Source of the DNA: Floccularia luteovirens
Lineage: Eukaryota; Basidiomycota; Agaricomycetes; Agaricales; Squamanitaceae
Direction of reading: 5' to 3'
Assembly: GCA_009739215.1 (NCBI GenBank)
Contig: VSJF01000004.1
Span: 310,001-374,000, forward strand
DNA: 64,000 nt
Made by a program: the position numbers and the translations under genes
Shown here: positions 10,276 to 21,478 of the stretch, one piece after another
Layout: each line of letters begins with the position of its first letter
Position numbering within the stretch: the stretch's first letter is position 1
Notes under the pieces: model-generated
The model's input: the letters and a program-made list of their open reading frames with translations, nothing else
Database searches by the model: none
Told to the model about the DNA's origin: nothing

Positions 10276-12327
10276 TCAAACACCCCAGTCCTCCAAACCA
10301 GCCCCAAACCCAGCTCCCATCTTACTCCAAGTCCTTGTCAACCTATCCTCCCTCCTCTCCTCCTGTCTCGCAAGTGTAACCCCAAGACCTTGCAACGCAC
10401 CAACACCACCAACACCAGTTCCCGTACTGCTCCCAACAAGCCATCCACTCCACCACTTCCCCGACCCAACAACCCCACTCTCACTTCCACTATCACTCCC
10501 CACAACTCCATTCATCATCGCCCTCTTCCCTGCCAATATACCATTATTTCTCCTCTTTTTAACCCCTCTTCCATTCGCTTTTTCTTTAAATCCAGAAGAA
10601 ACACCTTCAGGTCGAGTACTCGCATATGATTCCGGTAATTCAGCGAAACTTATCCTTTTCGGAGTTGACCTCCCGGAACTTGGAGCACTGCTCCCAAAGG
10701 CACGCGCGACTAGCATGTCTGGGAGACTTGGTGTGGATGTACGAGATATTGAGGGAGAAGTTGGACTGGTGCCTGCAGGTGATGGTTGTTTCATGATGGA
10801 TTGTCTTGGAGGAGAAGGTGGGCGGGTGGATGAAGAATGTGTACCTTTTGTGAAGAGACGGGAGATTGAAGCTGTAGCAGTCGATGTACTTGCTTGAGCA
10901 GCTGGTGGTGGTGAACGAGGGAAGAAAGCTGGTGGTGGACGTCCCTGCGTGGAAGATGCGCGAGAACTTGTTTTAACGGGTTGGTCATCGAGTATCTTTC
11001 TTAGAGATACCACAGTCAGTTTAGCTACTACACCATCTGATGATGATGAGGACTCTTCTGTTGGAGGTGTCATTGGACGGTGGTTGAAAGTTAACGGAGA
11101 TACACTCCGTTTCGGCGTTCTCGACCGTGAGTTTCGAGATGAAGGTATGTCCTGAATCGAAGGATTAGCTGGCGATGGTGATTTCCGCCTTTTATCTATG
11201 CCATTCCTCTCAGTGCTAGCATTGCTGTTACTTGAACCTCGTCTCGGAGTTCGAGACATAAAGGAAGCGGTAAATGAGGAGGAAGGAGTGGATGAGCTAG
11301 ACGAGGATGCTCTTTTGACGAATGATGATAGCATGTTATATGCTGGCGTTGATGGTTCCAATGGCTTGTCTATAAGCTGAGGGAGTGAAGGGGATGCATG
11401 TAGATTTGGTGTGGACTGTGTAGCAAACTCTCTTATGGGTCTCGACTCCGTAGATGGGTAACATGACGCAGAGGCACGCAAACCAATAGTGGAGGGTATG
11501 AGTATTGTATCTGGGTCATTAGAAGATGCAACAAGCTGTGTCAATGCACGAGGAGGAGGGCTGACGAGGTTTGAGCGATTCTGTGGTGTCAGACGTAAAG
11601 CAGGTTCTGTTTCATGTCTCAGTTCCAACGACGGTCGCCGACGATTCCTCCGATGTTGCTGGAGTGGCGAAGTAGACGAAATGGGAAGACTACTGCTCAC
11701 AGTATTCTCCAATGCAATGAAAGATGGTTTCACTACACGAGGATTGACCTGTAAGCCTAGCAAACCATCGACACCTCTGCTTATCTCTTCAAGATCTTCA
11801 GCCCATGCCTCTTGTTCATTCCACCTGCCACGCAACCGCTGTGCGCGTGCTTCCAATGAATGTTCACTTGGCACATCAGATGCAAGGACTGCAGACAGGG
11901 AGGATTGCGTGGAGATGGATGACTGTAATAGGGTATTTGACATCTCCAGCGCGTGTACACTGCGTTCCAGAAGGGAGTCTAGGAATGGATCACTAGTTGG
12001 CGACGCTGCCACTTGTTGCCTTTGAAGCTGAGCAGAATGTCTTCTCTTGTGACTCAAGTGCTGTGCGGATTGTCGTTTTGAACGTTTGGGTGAGGAGAGT
12101 GTGAGTGGGGAAGTCGAAGTTGAAGTTAGTTGAGGGACGTAGATGGTATTCGTATCTGAATCGGTGTCTTCGTCTGCTTCTTCAGCACTATCTGGGTAAT
12201 CCGGAGGAGTATCGGAAGGTATCCAGGTGTTAGAGACGTATTCTGGTAGTGTTGAGGGATCTGGAGACAACAGTTTGATGTTTGAGAAACGTCTCCGGTG
12301 GGATCTACGGTGAGGGATGGGATTCAT
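10276..12327 (-). CDS. Hypothetical Ser/Pro-rich disordered protein
   Basis: Single-exon frame of 683 residues, not recognised. Composition is dominated by Ser, Pro, Thr and Arg with many SP/TP sites, typical of a long disordered, phosphorylated fungal protein. The most ordered part is near residues 110-200: LLERSVHALEMSNTLLQS followed by RLRGRWNEQEAWAEDLEEI, probably helical. A basic KKRRNNG-type patch lies near residue 590 and the C-terminus is glycine-rich. Start is the first ATG of the frame. Large open frames on the opposite strand (for example 11489-12025) are shadows of its biased composition. Confidence 0.65.
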   Translation of the reverse strand: MNPIPHRRSHRRRFSNIKLLSPDPSTLPEYVSNTWIPSDTPPDYPDSAEEADEDTDSDTNTIYVPQLTSTSTSPLTLSSPKRSKRQSAQHLSHKRRHSAQLQRQQVAASPTSDPFLDSLLERSVHALEMSNTLLQSSISTQSSLSAVLASDVPSEHSLEARAQRLRGRWNEQEAWAEDLEEISRGVDGLLGLQVNPRVVKPSFIALENTVSSSLPISSTSPLQQHRRNRRRPSLELRHETEPALRLTPQNRSNLVSPPPRALTQLVASSNDPDTILIPSTIGLRASASCYPSTESRPIREFATQSTPNLHASPSLPQLIDKPLEPSTPAYNMLSSFVKRASSSSSSTPSSSFTASFMSRTPRRGSSNSNASTERNGIDKRRKSPSPANPSIQDIPSSRNSRSRTPKRSVSPLTFNHRPMTPPTEESSSSSDGVVAKLTVVSLRKILDDQPVKTSSRASSTQGRPPPAFFPRSPPPAAQASTSTATASISRLFTKGTHSSSTRPPSPPRQSIMKQPSPAGTSPTSPSISRTSTPSLPDMLVARAFGSSAPSSGRSTPKRISFAELPESYASTRPEGVSSGFKEKANGRGVKKRRNNGILAGKRAMMNGVVGSDSGSESGVVGSGKWWSGWLVGSSTGTGVGGVGALQGLGVTLARQEERREDRLTRTWSKMGAGFGAGLEDWGV

Positions 12328-12540
12328 TATTGAGAGTGTAAGAGGAAGATAAGTATAGCGAAAAAGACGGAGGCGCTACCGGCAAGGGAACCGAAGCGAG
12401 TCAGAGACTGTCAAAGTTGAAGGAAATATTGTTGGAGTAAGGTCAAAGGTCAAGTGAGTGTGAGACCACGCGGTGTCTTCTGATTTCATCTAAGAATGTC
12501 ATACGAATCCATGTGTATAATCTTATATAGTCCTTATCAT

Positions 12541-14053
12541 TTAATACGCTTCAGTCCCAACTGTACTACCCATTATATACTTCTCAAACGGCCCTGCAAC
12601 ACTCTCCAGATATCGTCGCACCCTCTGACTCCTGGTATAAATCATCGGACTATAAAACTCCAATGTAGTCCACAAGAATACCCTACTGTGCCTCGATCCA
12701 ATTTTGTCGTAATCTCCTAAATATACCATCCCCTTGTCAATGGCCAATATAAATACGAGGGAAACTATTACACTCACCCTCTAATTCTTTACGTAGATTC
12801 AACCACACCTGCGTCACGTCCGTGATGATAACATCAACACCCCATCTCACAGCCTACACAGCCTCTTCGTCAATTGAATCCTCATTACCAATTGCACTTG
12901 CTTACCTCCATCATATGGTCCGGCTCGTTAACCGTCCATACCATAATATTCTTCCCAGCCCCTTTACATTCGTCTCGGAATCTGCGATACTCTTGATAAA
13001 CATCACGGCACTCTGATGGCCTCCTGGAATACACTCACTTTTGTCCGTCCAAGGTCGTTAAGGCGCCAAAGAGCATCGAAAACGTATCACAATGATCCCA
13101 AAAATACTTTCTCGCAATGACTGTGCTAGTTCCAATATATGATCTCCTACAATATGGAAGACGCTTTTTGGCATATTCAATAAAGCAAGGATGCCATAAT
13201 CCCAGGAGAATACGTGGAGCGAGGTCGCTTTCCCAATTTGGTTGAGCGGAGATAATTTCATGCATCAAAGCAAAGAGGCGGTCCGGGTCATTCTGAACTT
13301 TAACGTCGACATTAAACTTGACATGGATATTCTCAGGCTGGAATAATTCAAAAAAATTGTTTGGAAAGGCCCTTTTATTCAGCATTGGTGAAGCAAGAGC
13401 AAGTTACGTACTTTCATAAGGAGAGTCAACGTCTCAGCGAATGTAGGGATGGATTGTTTAGGTTCTTTCAGGGTCCTAGCGCTCTGCATGCCGTTAACTC
13501 CATACCAATCGAGTTCTTTGATTTCTCCTGAAAGAAAAAAAAAAGACGGGGTGTTGGTACTTTCTTTTTATTGAAGAAGGATCGGATGGATCATGTTTTA
13601 TAATACCTTTCGAATCCGTAGTCCTATGCAAGTCTAAATAAAGGATGGCCATTGTCGGTACGGGGGGTAAACACGGGTGAAGAATGGAAAAGTAACTTAC
13701 GGGGATCGTGGAACATTATGACCACCCCATCTTTCGAAACATGGACGTCTGATGACGATGGTTACGGGCGTATCAAGAGGAAAACGCCAAACATTGAAGA
13801 AATACCACTCTCGATGCCTTGGCACCCGTCACGGATGGCGGCTTCGAAACTAGCGAGGGTGTTCTCTGGGAATCGTGACGAGGCCTATAACAAGTGAGTT
13901 TTTGATTGGTGGTAGGTTGATTTACGGTCTCACACCACGATGACCAAAGCAGTCTGCAAGAAGTCATGAATGATATAGTCAGTAAAGGTCTATGTGGGGG
14001 TAAAGAAACGACAGGTGATTACTTGGAAGAGACCTTTGATTTTGGACGGCCAT
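12541..14053 (-). CDS. Glycerophosphodiester phosphodiesterase (GDPD)
   Basis: Hydrolyses glycerophosphodiesters to glycerol-3-phosphate and an alcohol. Ten exons (minus): 14053-14023, 13953-13934, 13884-13806, 13748-13701, 13633-13607, 13527-13412, 13337-13039, 12981-12906, 12853-12778, 12716-12541. They sum to 948 nt, 315 residues. Hallmarks of the GDPD TIM barrel are present: GHRGASSRFPENT near residue 14, the metal-binding IESDVHVSKDGVVIMFHD, then LHRTTDSKG, and late strands ILLGLWHPCF, IMVWTVNEPDHM and VDVIITDV. The general acid/base histidines (in GHRG and FHD) are present. The second exon is only 20 nt. An apparent in-frame stop near 13037 lies inside the seventh intron. The C-terminus (HSRVFLWTTLEFYSP) resembles other fungal GDPDs. 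No signal peptide, so probably intracellular. Confidence 0.92.
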
Positions 14054-14662
14054 GATATAGAGAGAAGTAATATATAGGAAGACAAGGAATGAAGAAAGGG
14101 AAAGAGCAGAGAAGAAGTTGAATTTATAGTCAGAGTGCCAGTTCTGAGAACATTTTCGTGTTCCTCCCTGATCAAATCCGGAACTCGTATGTTCCTTATT
14201 AGTCAACGTTCTCCGACTTTCTCTACCCTGCCCTTCTCGACCTCTCCCACTACTTGCTATACAAAGTCTATTCTAATGCTGCTTCGAACGTGTATCCAAC
14301 TAATCAGATGTCGAATAGAATGTCGCACATGTGTTCCTACATATGTTGTGGAGAGACCCCAAAAATACTCAATTGCTTCAAATGCGGTCGAGTCTACATA
14401 CAGTATACAAGTATTGTGCACGGGCCTTTTCAATGCATTCAAATGCTTGGCCGGAACTCCTTGGTACCGGCAATCACGACTGTAGGTAAAACAAATTTTG
14501 CATGGTGTGCCGCGGCACCGTGCAAAGAACATTCATACTGTAATTATCGCATGTGGCTACATAAATCCCACCTACTGCCTACGCGCAATTTGCGATGTTG
14601 TATAAATGTAAAATATATACTCCGGTCCGGGGAAGGTAACACTTTATCACAATTAATTACTT
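14054..14662. other. Intergenic region
   Basis: Between the GDPD start and the 3' end of the acyltransferase gene, both on the minus strand. Open frames on both strands lack motifs. Probably GDPD promoter plus acyltransferase 3' sequence. Confidence 0.5.
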
Positions 14663-15914
14663 CTATGCGGCCTGAGGTCGTCCCACCAAAATCATGCCTT
14701 CATCTTCCTCAGTCTCAGCGCCATTCTCGCTTATAGCAACTCTCGAATGCCCAGATGATTGTGTGGACGCAAGCGAAGCACTTGATCCTCTTGGTGACGG
14801 GGTATCAACTATTCCTCCACTCGTCGGGATATTCAGCTTAGGAACCACATCGGCGCTTGCCAAATTAGGAACACTGGAGCCTTCATGATGCTTCTGTTCC
14901 TGCTGTTGTTGGTGCAGCTCTTGCTTCTCTTGTGGGACCTTGACGGAAATATCACGTAATGCTTCTAGCATCAGGTCACGCACTCGAGTAGCTAGCGCGG
15001 GAACGTCGGCAGCAGTCAATCCCGTAGTCGGGATGGGGGGGAGTACTAGATTGGCGTTTGTCGTAAGCAATTATTATATCTTGAAAATATATAAGTATAT
15101 ATACCTCGGACTTTCAATGTACCCGTATCAAATACACCAGAACGATACATTCGCCAGTAGTTTTCCGTGACAATGGGAACGATGGGTATACCAGCTTGGA
15201 TCGCCAAATGGAACCCACCCTTCTTCATAGACAGCATATCAGGTATTTCCGAACTGTGTCGCGTTCCTTCCGGGAACATCCATAAAGACACTTTAGACGT
15301 TCTCATAAATTCAGCTGCTGCTTCGAGAGAGCGTATTGCTCGAGCATTGTTTCCCCTGTCAATAAGGAGCGCTCCGGACATGAGAAGGAGAGGTCCCAGG
15401 GGTGTGTACTGTAACTCTTTCTTTGCCATAATCGATGTCTGCCTAGGCATCAGCCTAGATTCCTCGCATGTCAGAAAATGAAATTTAAACGAAGGATCAA
15501 AAGAAATTGGGATATGGGGACACCGAATTTAGGTTAGTGAGAAAGAAAGAGTTAGGCTTACCTTGAAACAACGAAAACATCAAGCATACTCTGATGATTG
15601 GCCATATACACGACAGGTTTCGCCGCATCCATATATTTAATGTCCTCCACCTCTATACGAAGATCCAAAGCACGACGGACCAATGGGTAAAAGACGTACG
15701 CGACGAATCGGTTTGAGTCGTATCTTCTTCCTAAAAGGCATAACGTTGCTGAAGAGATTAAACTTAATGTCGACACAGACACCAGTGCGCCGATGTATGC
15801 TGCCAAACGGACATAGTATCGACCTATTGGAGACGAGTTTGCTACCGATCTGAGAAGGAAGATGGGGAGAGAGAGGTAGGCGAGGGGTTTGAAAATTGAT
15901 GTTAGCCAGGACAT
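14663..15914 (-). CDS. SLC1: 1-acyl-sn-glycerol-3-phosphate acyltransferase (PlsC family)
   Basis: Makes phosphatidic acid from lysophosphatidic acid, a central step of glycerolipid synthesis, at the ER or lipid droplets. Three exons (minus): 15914-15562, 15454-15105, 15045-14663, giving 361 residues. The N-terminus has hydrophobic segments (LAYLSLPIFLL, then AAYIGALVSVSTLSLI). The catalytic motif NHQSMLD is at residues 106-112 (H107, D112) and the phosphate-binding FPEGTR at 178-183, followed by GIPIVPIVTENYW. The C-terminal about 110 residues are a Gln/Ser-rich, acidic, probably disordered tail longer than in yeast Slc1. Splice phases agree throughout. It shares a short divergent promoter with the next gene. 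Confidence 0.93.
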
Positions 15915-16145
15915 GGTGGTTGTAATGGTGGGGATGAGAGATGGACAAGGATATGTATACGATTAGTTTGCCCTTTCTATACGAGAAATACAAGGAGAGC
16001 TCGGTGCAAACGGCGGGCAGCAGTACAGACCCAGAGCAATCCCCAAGTCGTCGTCTACCAAAGACGGCTGAACGGAGTTCAAAATTCAAATCTTTATATT
16101 TAGTATCTCTCCAAAAACATAAACTTATACTACTACTTATAACAA
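15915..16145. promoter_or_regulatory. Short bidirectional promoter
   Basis: 231 bp separate the divergent starts of the acyltransferase (minus) and the coiled-coil protein (plus), so both must be driven from here. CT-rich tracts are visible; no specific factor site was identified. Confidence 0.6.
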
Positions 16146-17390
16146 ATGCAACGTGGTACTTTTTTTCTCTCCATTTCTTACTCTCTTCGCTTCTTAATGT
16201 TCTTCAGGAAGAAAAACTGCTTCGACCACGAAACAGGCACATGTTTCTTCTGTTGATCGTCGACCCCAATCACAACAACAGTCCCGAGCTCAAAGTGCTA
16301 ATGTTGCAAGAAAACAAGTTAATGCTGGTGCGACAAGACCGGTAGCAGCTAGTGTAGATTCTAGGATCAGAAACAATGCTAGCAGTAAACCTGATACAAG
16401 CACTAATGCAGCAAAGTCAACATCACCTGCAAATTCCGTTAACCAGAAACCTCAAACTCAAACTTCGAAAACCACAGACCCACTTCCTCCACCACCAAGT
16501 CAAGCGCAATCTCCTGACCCTCTACAAGTTGCTGCTCAGCTATACCCATGGATGTACATGACCACCACACTTGAAGCTTGCTTCAAATCTGCAGAACAAA
16601 CCGCTGAGGTAAGTTACTCTTATAACCATCCCTCTTATCCATGACCCTTATTTTTTATATTATTCCAGAAGGACCTGGATAAACGTGAAAAAGAACTCCA
16701 AGATGAAGAATCACAAATCGAGGATCAGCGTTTACGTTTTGAAGCTGAACGTGATATCACTTTTTATGATGAACTCGGGACTGATGCTGTGAGTTTTTTT
16801 TCCCTTTATCAATCGAAGCTAATTGCTAAGTGTATAACATAACAAATACAGTTCGCAAAGGAAGCTCCTGCTATTATGCAGAAGTTCTTGAATCATGGAG
16901 ATGTATGTTCTCGTACTGAAGCACAAGCTTTGGATCTTGCGATGAATGGGGCTAGTGAGCCGGACGAGGATTTCCCGTTACAAGTGTATAGTGATATGCT
17001 GGATAGTCTGGGTGAGTTGATTATTTCTGTATAAGATGTAAATTTTTTTTTAATAATTTTTTAATAGAAAAGTTACAAGATGAAGCTACACAAATCGAAT
17101 CGTCAATCCTCCACCTAACCTCATCTAACGAACCTAACGACAATAACCACGAAAACGATACCGATACCGAAAGATCAGAAACAGACACTCTCAACTCCGA
17201 ATCAACAAAATCCTTCCTCGACGATAACGTCATGTCCAATCCTAAATCCCAAATTGTCGGCATGTTTGCATCATGTTTGCCAATCCTACGCGCTCGAATT
17301 GCTAATCTGAGTATGGCGCAAGAATTGATTGATAGTGCGCAAGAGAATTTGAGTATTAGTCTTAGAATGGAAAGTCTTGGTATTGAGTGA
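16146..17390 (+). CDS. Hypothetical coiled-coil protein
   Basis: Five exons: 16146-16155, 16208-16608, 16669-16788, 16852-17011, 17068-17390 (1014 nt, 337 residues). Exon 1 encodes only MQR plus one base; it was chosen because the frame of exon 2 has an upstream stop and the GT-AG intron joins it in phase. The first third is Gln/Ser/Pro-rich. Residues about 115-190 look ordered and helical (AAQLYPWMYMTTTLEACF, then a charged coiled coil KREKELQDEESQIEDQRLRF). A second helical region includes DEDFPLQVYSDMLDSL, and the C-terminus repeats helical heptads (AQELIDSAQENLSISL). Family not recognised. Confidence 0.75.
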
Positions 17391-17765
17391 TTGTGTCTGC
17401 TGCAGACTGCTCTGGTGTGTTGTGTGCGTGTATATACCTTTATATTATTTATTATACCATGTTGTATCCTTGCAACAATAGAAATGCGTTTCTACTACTG
17501 TTCCATAAGCATAAGTATAATGACCATGTAAATATCAAAGGAAAGGAGGGTATAACATGCATAGATAGTAAAATGTCCATATAAAGCATAAGCATAAATA
17601 TTGAAAGCCAAAAGAGAGATAGAAAGAGAAAGACAGTAGAAAATCATAGATAGTTACTTAGATACGATTGACTCTATCCAATATCAATAGAAATCCCAAC
17701 CAGAAGTTCCACCACGCGAATCATCTGGTCTAAGCGTCCTTTGTAAATATGATTCCTCTCTCACA
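17391..17765. other. Intergenic / 3' sequence with possible alternative gene end
   Basis: Convergent 3' ends. On the minus strand, 17810-17689 reads openly in a second frame (FIPGSVREESYLQRTL) that may be the true C-terminus of the next gene. Nothing else recognisable. Confidence 0.5.
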
Positions 17766-20700
17766 CTACCCGGAATAAATGGTTCTGTCCCAGTTGCAGG
17801 ATCTAGAATTACCCTCAGATGTTGCCCAAGATGTTAAATTGATAGTAGGTAAATAATTTGTTATCGCTTGTGGACTCGATACAACGCGCATTGTGTTTGC
17901 GTTTGCGTTTGTGTTAGTATTTGGGCTTGGGTGGTTATTAGTGTAGGTGTTTGAGCTAGCTTTACGAGGTGTTTGATGGATGGAAGGTCGTTCGTGACTT
18001 GGGATTGGTAGGGGAGGGGGAGTTTCTGTGCGAGTTATATCGGATCCTCCACTATGCATAGTTGGATGCCCACTTGAGATTGCCATACCAGTACGGATAG
18101 TTTGCACCGTCCGACTCAAAGCTTGGAATACTGACCCCCGATCAGGCCAAACTTGTCGTCCAAAGATATTGGTCGTCTTATTACCCTCATTAGCCACCGA
18201 CTGGTCATTATCACCATCATCAGCACCGTGAGATGTGAACGTCGAATGAATCGAAGAATCCGACAGTCCTCGCCGACGAAGTGTACGTTCCAAAAGAGGG
18301 GCAACATAATCTGCTTCTTCTTCCGCTTCTAGAGGACTTTCCATGTTATCAATTACTGCGTCCACGTTTCGGGATAATCCTCCAGATGCTGATGCCTGCC
18401 TGCCCGAGAATCTTCCAATAGTCGCCGTTCTGGGGTTATCCGAGTTCATGAATGATTGTACGCGACGCGGGGCCTTTAAAGGCACCACGACCCAAGGGTC
18501 GTTAGCTGGAGCCAAAGGTGCTCCTGCAAATATATCCATCACTCCAGAAGAAGAAAGAGGGCCTTGAGGAAATTCAGAATTTGCGCTGGAGATCGTAGGC
18601 TGCGCTTCTGCATTTACAGACGTACTTGTCATCGACCGGCCACCACCAGATCCAGAAAATTCAACATTAACAGTTGTAGCTGATGCCGATAACGCTGGTC
18701 CTGATTTTGGAATAAACCGTGACGGCCGTACAGTCCTCTGTTGTGGCCGTGTCGTTGCGCGTTCGGGCAGAATTGTGTCATTCCGGCCTGTTGGCGCAAA
18801 CAACTTTGATATAGGTGCCATCCAACCTAATTGGTTTCCTCGTTCCTTGGTATCAGATTCAGCTTTGGCTGGATTTAACGCTCTTTCGCTGATCTTGGTA
18901 GCCGTAGAAGGGTCTAGAACAACTTCGTTCAAGGTCATCCTCAATTGACCTATCTCAACAAACACTTCTTTTATCAATTTAAATAGCACTCGTAGATCTT
19001 TACGCGTGCAGGTAGCGACAACGTTATCGTCTTCCAACAAGACTCGGAATTGGATCCTCAAAGCTGTCGCTTCTGATACGATGTTTCCGACAGTGGAACG
19101 AGAAAGATGGCCCACATCAGCACCTTGGAGATGTTGTCGTTTAAGTCTATTCCTTAGAGTCAAAGCGTCGGCTTGTGTCATACGAGTCAATAATGCATCG
19201 ACGCGTTCCAAGAGAACACCGATATGGGATGAGAGCGATTCTGAGAGAGACGACGATGTTTCTGATCTCGGGTCATGTGGAGAAGGTGATAAATGGTGTG
19301 GTAACTGTGGTCCTGAGCGGAATACGGAAGATTTCCCAGTTTGCACCCCACGGTCATGGTACCCGTTGAATAAACCACCATCCATGGAATTCAACGTTGT
19401 ATCGTTTGCAATCGTGTCAGTGTCTTCGACATCTATACTTGAATAAGAGCTGGGATATTTGGGTTTAGGTTGAATAGGCCAATGACCATCGGAACCAGAT
19501 AGGGATATTGCTGGAGAAAGTGGGCGTCCAGATATTTCTGGTGTTAAAAGCTGCTTGGAACATGTGTTAGAGATAACTGTTATCGGCCATATGAAAGGAG
19601 CCTTACGAAACGGTGCTGGGACTTTCGTTCAGCACTCCTGCTCCGGTTATTACTTAGACCCTGGAATGGATTTGTCAGAAAGGAATTGCATTATTAGTAT
19701 TAGCGAACGAAGTTTTTACCATGTGGTCAGACAAGGAGTGCGCACTGCCACCGTGGAGATGCCTCATTTTACGTGCTAAAGACGATATTAATGAGAAATT
19801 ATGATCACAACTGATTGGCAACACACCATTGGGGCGGTTGTTATTTGCCCGTTGCTCTTCAATCTCTTCTTGTAGCGCATGTAAATCCTCTCGCGATTCC
19901 ATGAGGAGCTGCTGTAGTTCTCCATTATCTCGCTTCAAAGTCTCATTGTCTACCACCAATGATTCAAGCACCTTCATTAGTTCATTTTGTTCTGTCGCGG
20001 CGGTGAGACCAATTTGCTGTTAATGGTCAACAAAAAAATCATTAGTATCATGAATGAAGGACTCACCGATTTGTAGATCTCTTGTAACCGTCCTCTGGCA
20101 TCTTGTAATAGTGACTCAGAAGATTCCAATCGATGCAATCTTTTCTCTTCTAGGCTGGCCTGCAACTGCTTAACTTCGACCTGTAGTTTTGCTAGAAAAT
20201 AGTGGTTGAACAATCTGATGTTCCCAACATGAACTCTCAAGCACTGACCAGTCTTTTCTTTGAGAGTAGCAAGTCGGGACTCGGCAAGTTTAGCCCTATA
20301 AGATTCGCCATCTCTCTCCTGTACCATGTCATCTCGTTCTTTCGTGAGAGCTGATAGGCGTGCTTCCCACCCCACCGAGCGAGCATGCTGTGAGGTTAAG
20401 CGAGAAATGGTAGAGCGGGCATCTTGGAGTTCTTGTAGAATGGATTTATTCGATATTTCTGTCATCTCATTATTGACTAAAGCTTGGTTAAGCCGCTATT
20501 GAAGGTTAGACTTTAATGCATCGAACACGATCGTGAAGTATCTATCCACACCTTCTGTAGAATGGCCTTCTCTTTCATCAGCTCAGCATACTCATCATCT
20601 CCTTTATACTCGATAGATAAGCTTGAAGGGGAGAACGTTTCGTTTCGCCTGGAAACTGGGGTGTTCTGGAAACCATTTTGAGAGTCTAATCAAAGTCAAA

Positions 20701-21056
20701 AGGAAGCCACATGCCTCATGTTGACGTACGTATGCCTCGTGCCTTTGAAGTAAGGCTTGACCCACTTCTACAAAAGGATGTCTAAGAAGCGACCTGAAAG
20801 GGTTTACGGAACATTTACCTGCACTCAAGATTAACCGACTTTCAAGACCTGTCTTGAGGGCCAGCCATGCATTCAGGTTCTCGCAAGCCTCTTTCCCGCA
20901 GCAACATGCTAGAGTAGCTGGTAGTTCGGGCGAAGGTACCCTTGAAAAGTTAGTCAATGCTCGGGTCAGGTCGTCTATTGTGCTTGTAGCGCGATAAAGA
21001 CTGCTTGTCAGAGGGGAGTCTGGCGTGTTGGGACGAGACCGAATTTGCCCGCTCAT
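17766..21056 (-). CDS. Large coiled-coil protein with N-terminal Cys-rich helical domain
   Basis: Eight exons (minus): 21056-20819, 20767-20715, 20665-20552, 20495-20249, 20191-20067, 20016-19720, 19660-19607, 19553-17766 (2916 nt, 971 residues). The N-terminus has CCCGKEACENLNAWLAL, then EVGQALLQRHEAYVRQHE. Residues about 140-330 form long coiled coils (TKERDDMVQERDGESYRAK; LQVEVKQLQASLEEKRLHRL; LQQLLMESREDLHALQEE). The large last exon begins with an ordered helical part (IGVLLERVDALLTRM, DLRVLFKLIKEVFVEIGQLR) and then becomes disordered. The second intron appears to be GC-AG (GAG|GCATGT). The C-terminus is uncertain: as modelled it ends at 17766, but another frame beyond 17810 looks more protein-like. 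Possibly a spindle-pole or cytoskeletal scaffold, but that is a guess from architecture; family not identified. Confidence 0.75.
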
Positions 21057-21478
21057 TGCGAGGATTGTCGTGGAAGTAAGCAATGTAACAAGCCCCTGCG
21101 CCGTATGGAGAGTCACGGTAATTATAGCACCCACTGGCCAAGTACTGTCAGATTATCAACCACGTGACTGTCTTTGTGTCGCATTCGGACTTTAGCGGTC
21201 CGTTCTTATCAGTCCAAAGTCCAGCTGGTTGAGAAGAAAAATATAATAAATAAGGCTATGATACACGATTCGTTAGTACTGGCTACTTTCATAACCAGAA
21301 GTTATACTCTGACGAGATAGCGTAATTACGGAAGTAGAAGTTATTGCCTGTATATCCAAAACAGATACCAAAGAATGAATGAAAAGAAAAACGAAACGAT
21401 GAAGATAAGTACAATGATGTCGAGCAGCTTCTATGCTTCTTTCGAGCACCACAACATTCCCGAAAATTAAACTAATTA
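21057..21478. other. Intergenic region
   Basis: Promoter side of the coiled-coil gene and 3' side of the Ras-GAP gene. A CACGTG E-box lies at 21162-21167, about 105 bp before the coiled-coil start. Nothing else seen. Confidence 0.5.

Noticed and set aside
11489..12025. 178-codon plus-strand frame opposite the Ser/Pro-rich gene
   Set aside because: It mirrors a highly biased coding sequence and has no motif or splice logic of its own.
13036..13038. Apparent in-frame stop in the GDPD gene
   Set aside because: It lies at the start of a clean GT-AG intron; splicing at 13038-12982 restores the conserved frame (LDGQKFRDECKGAGK).
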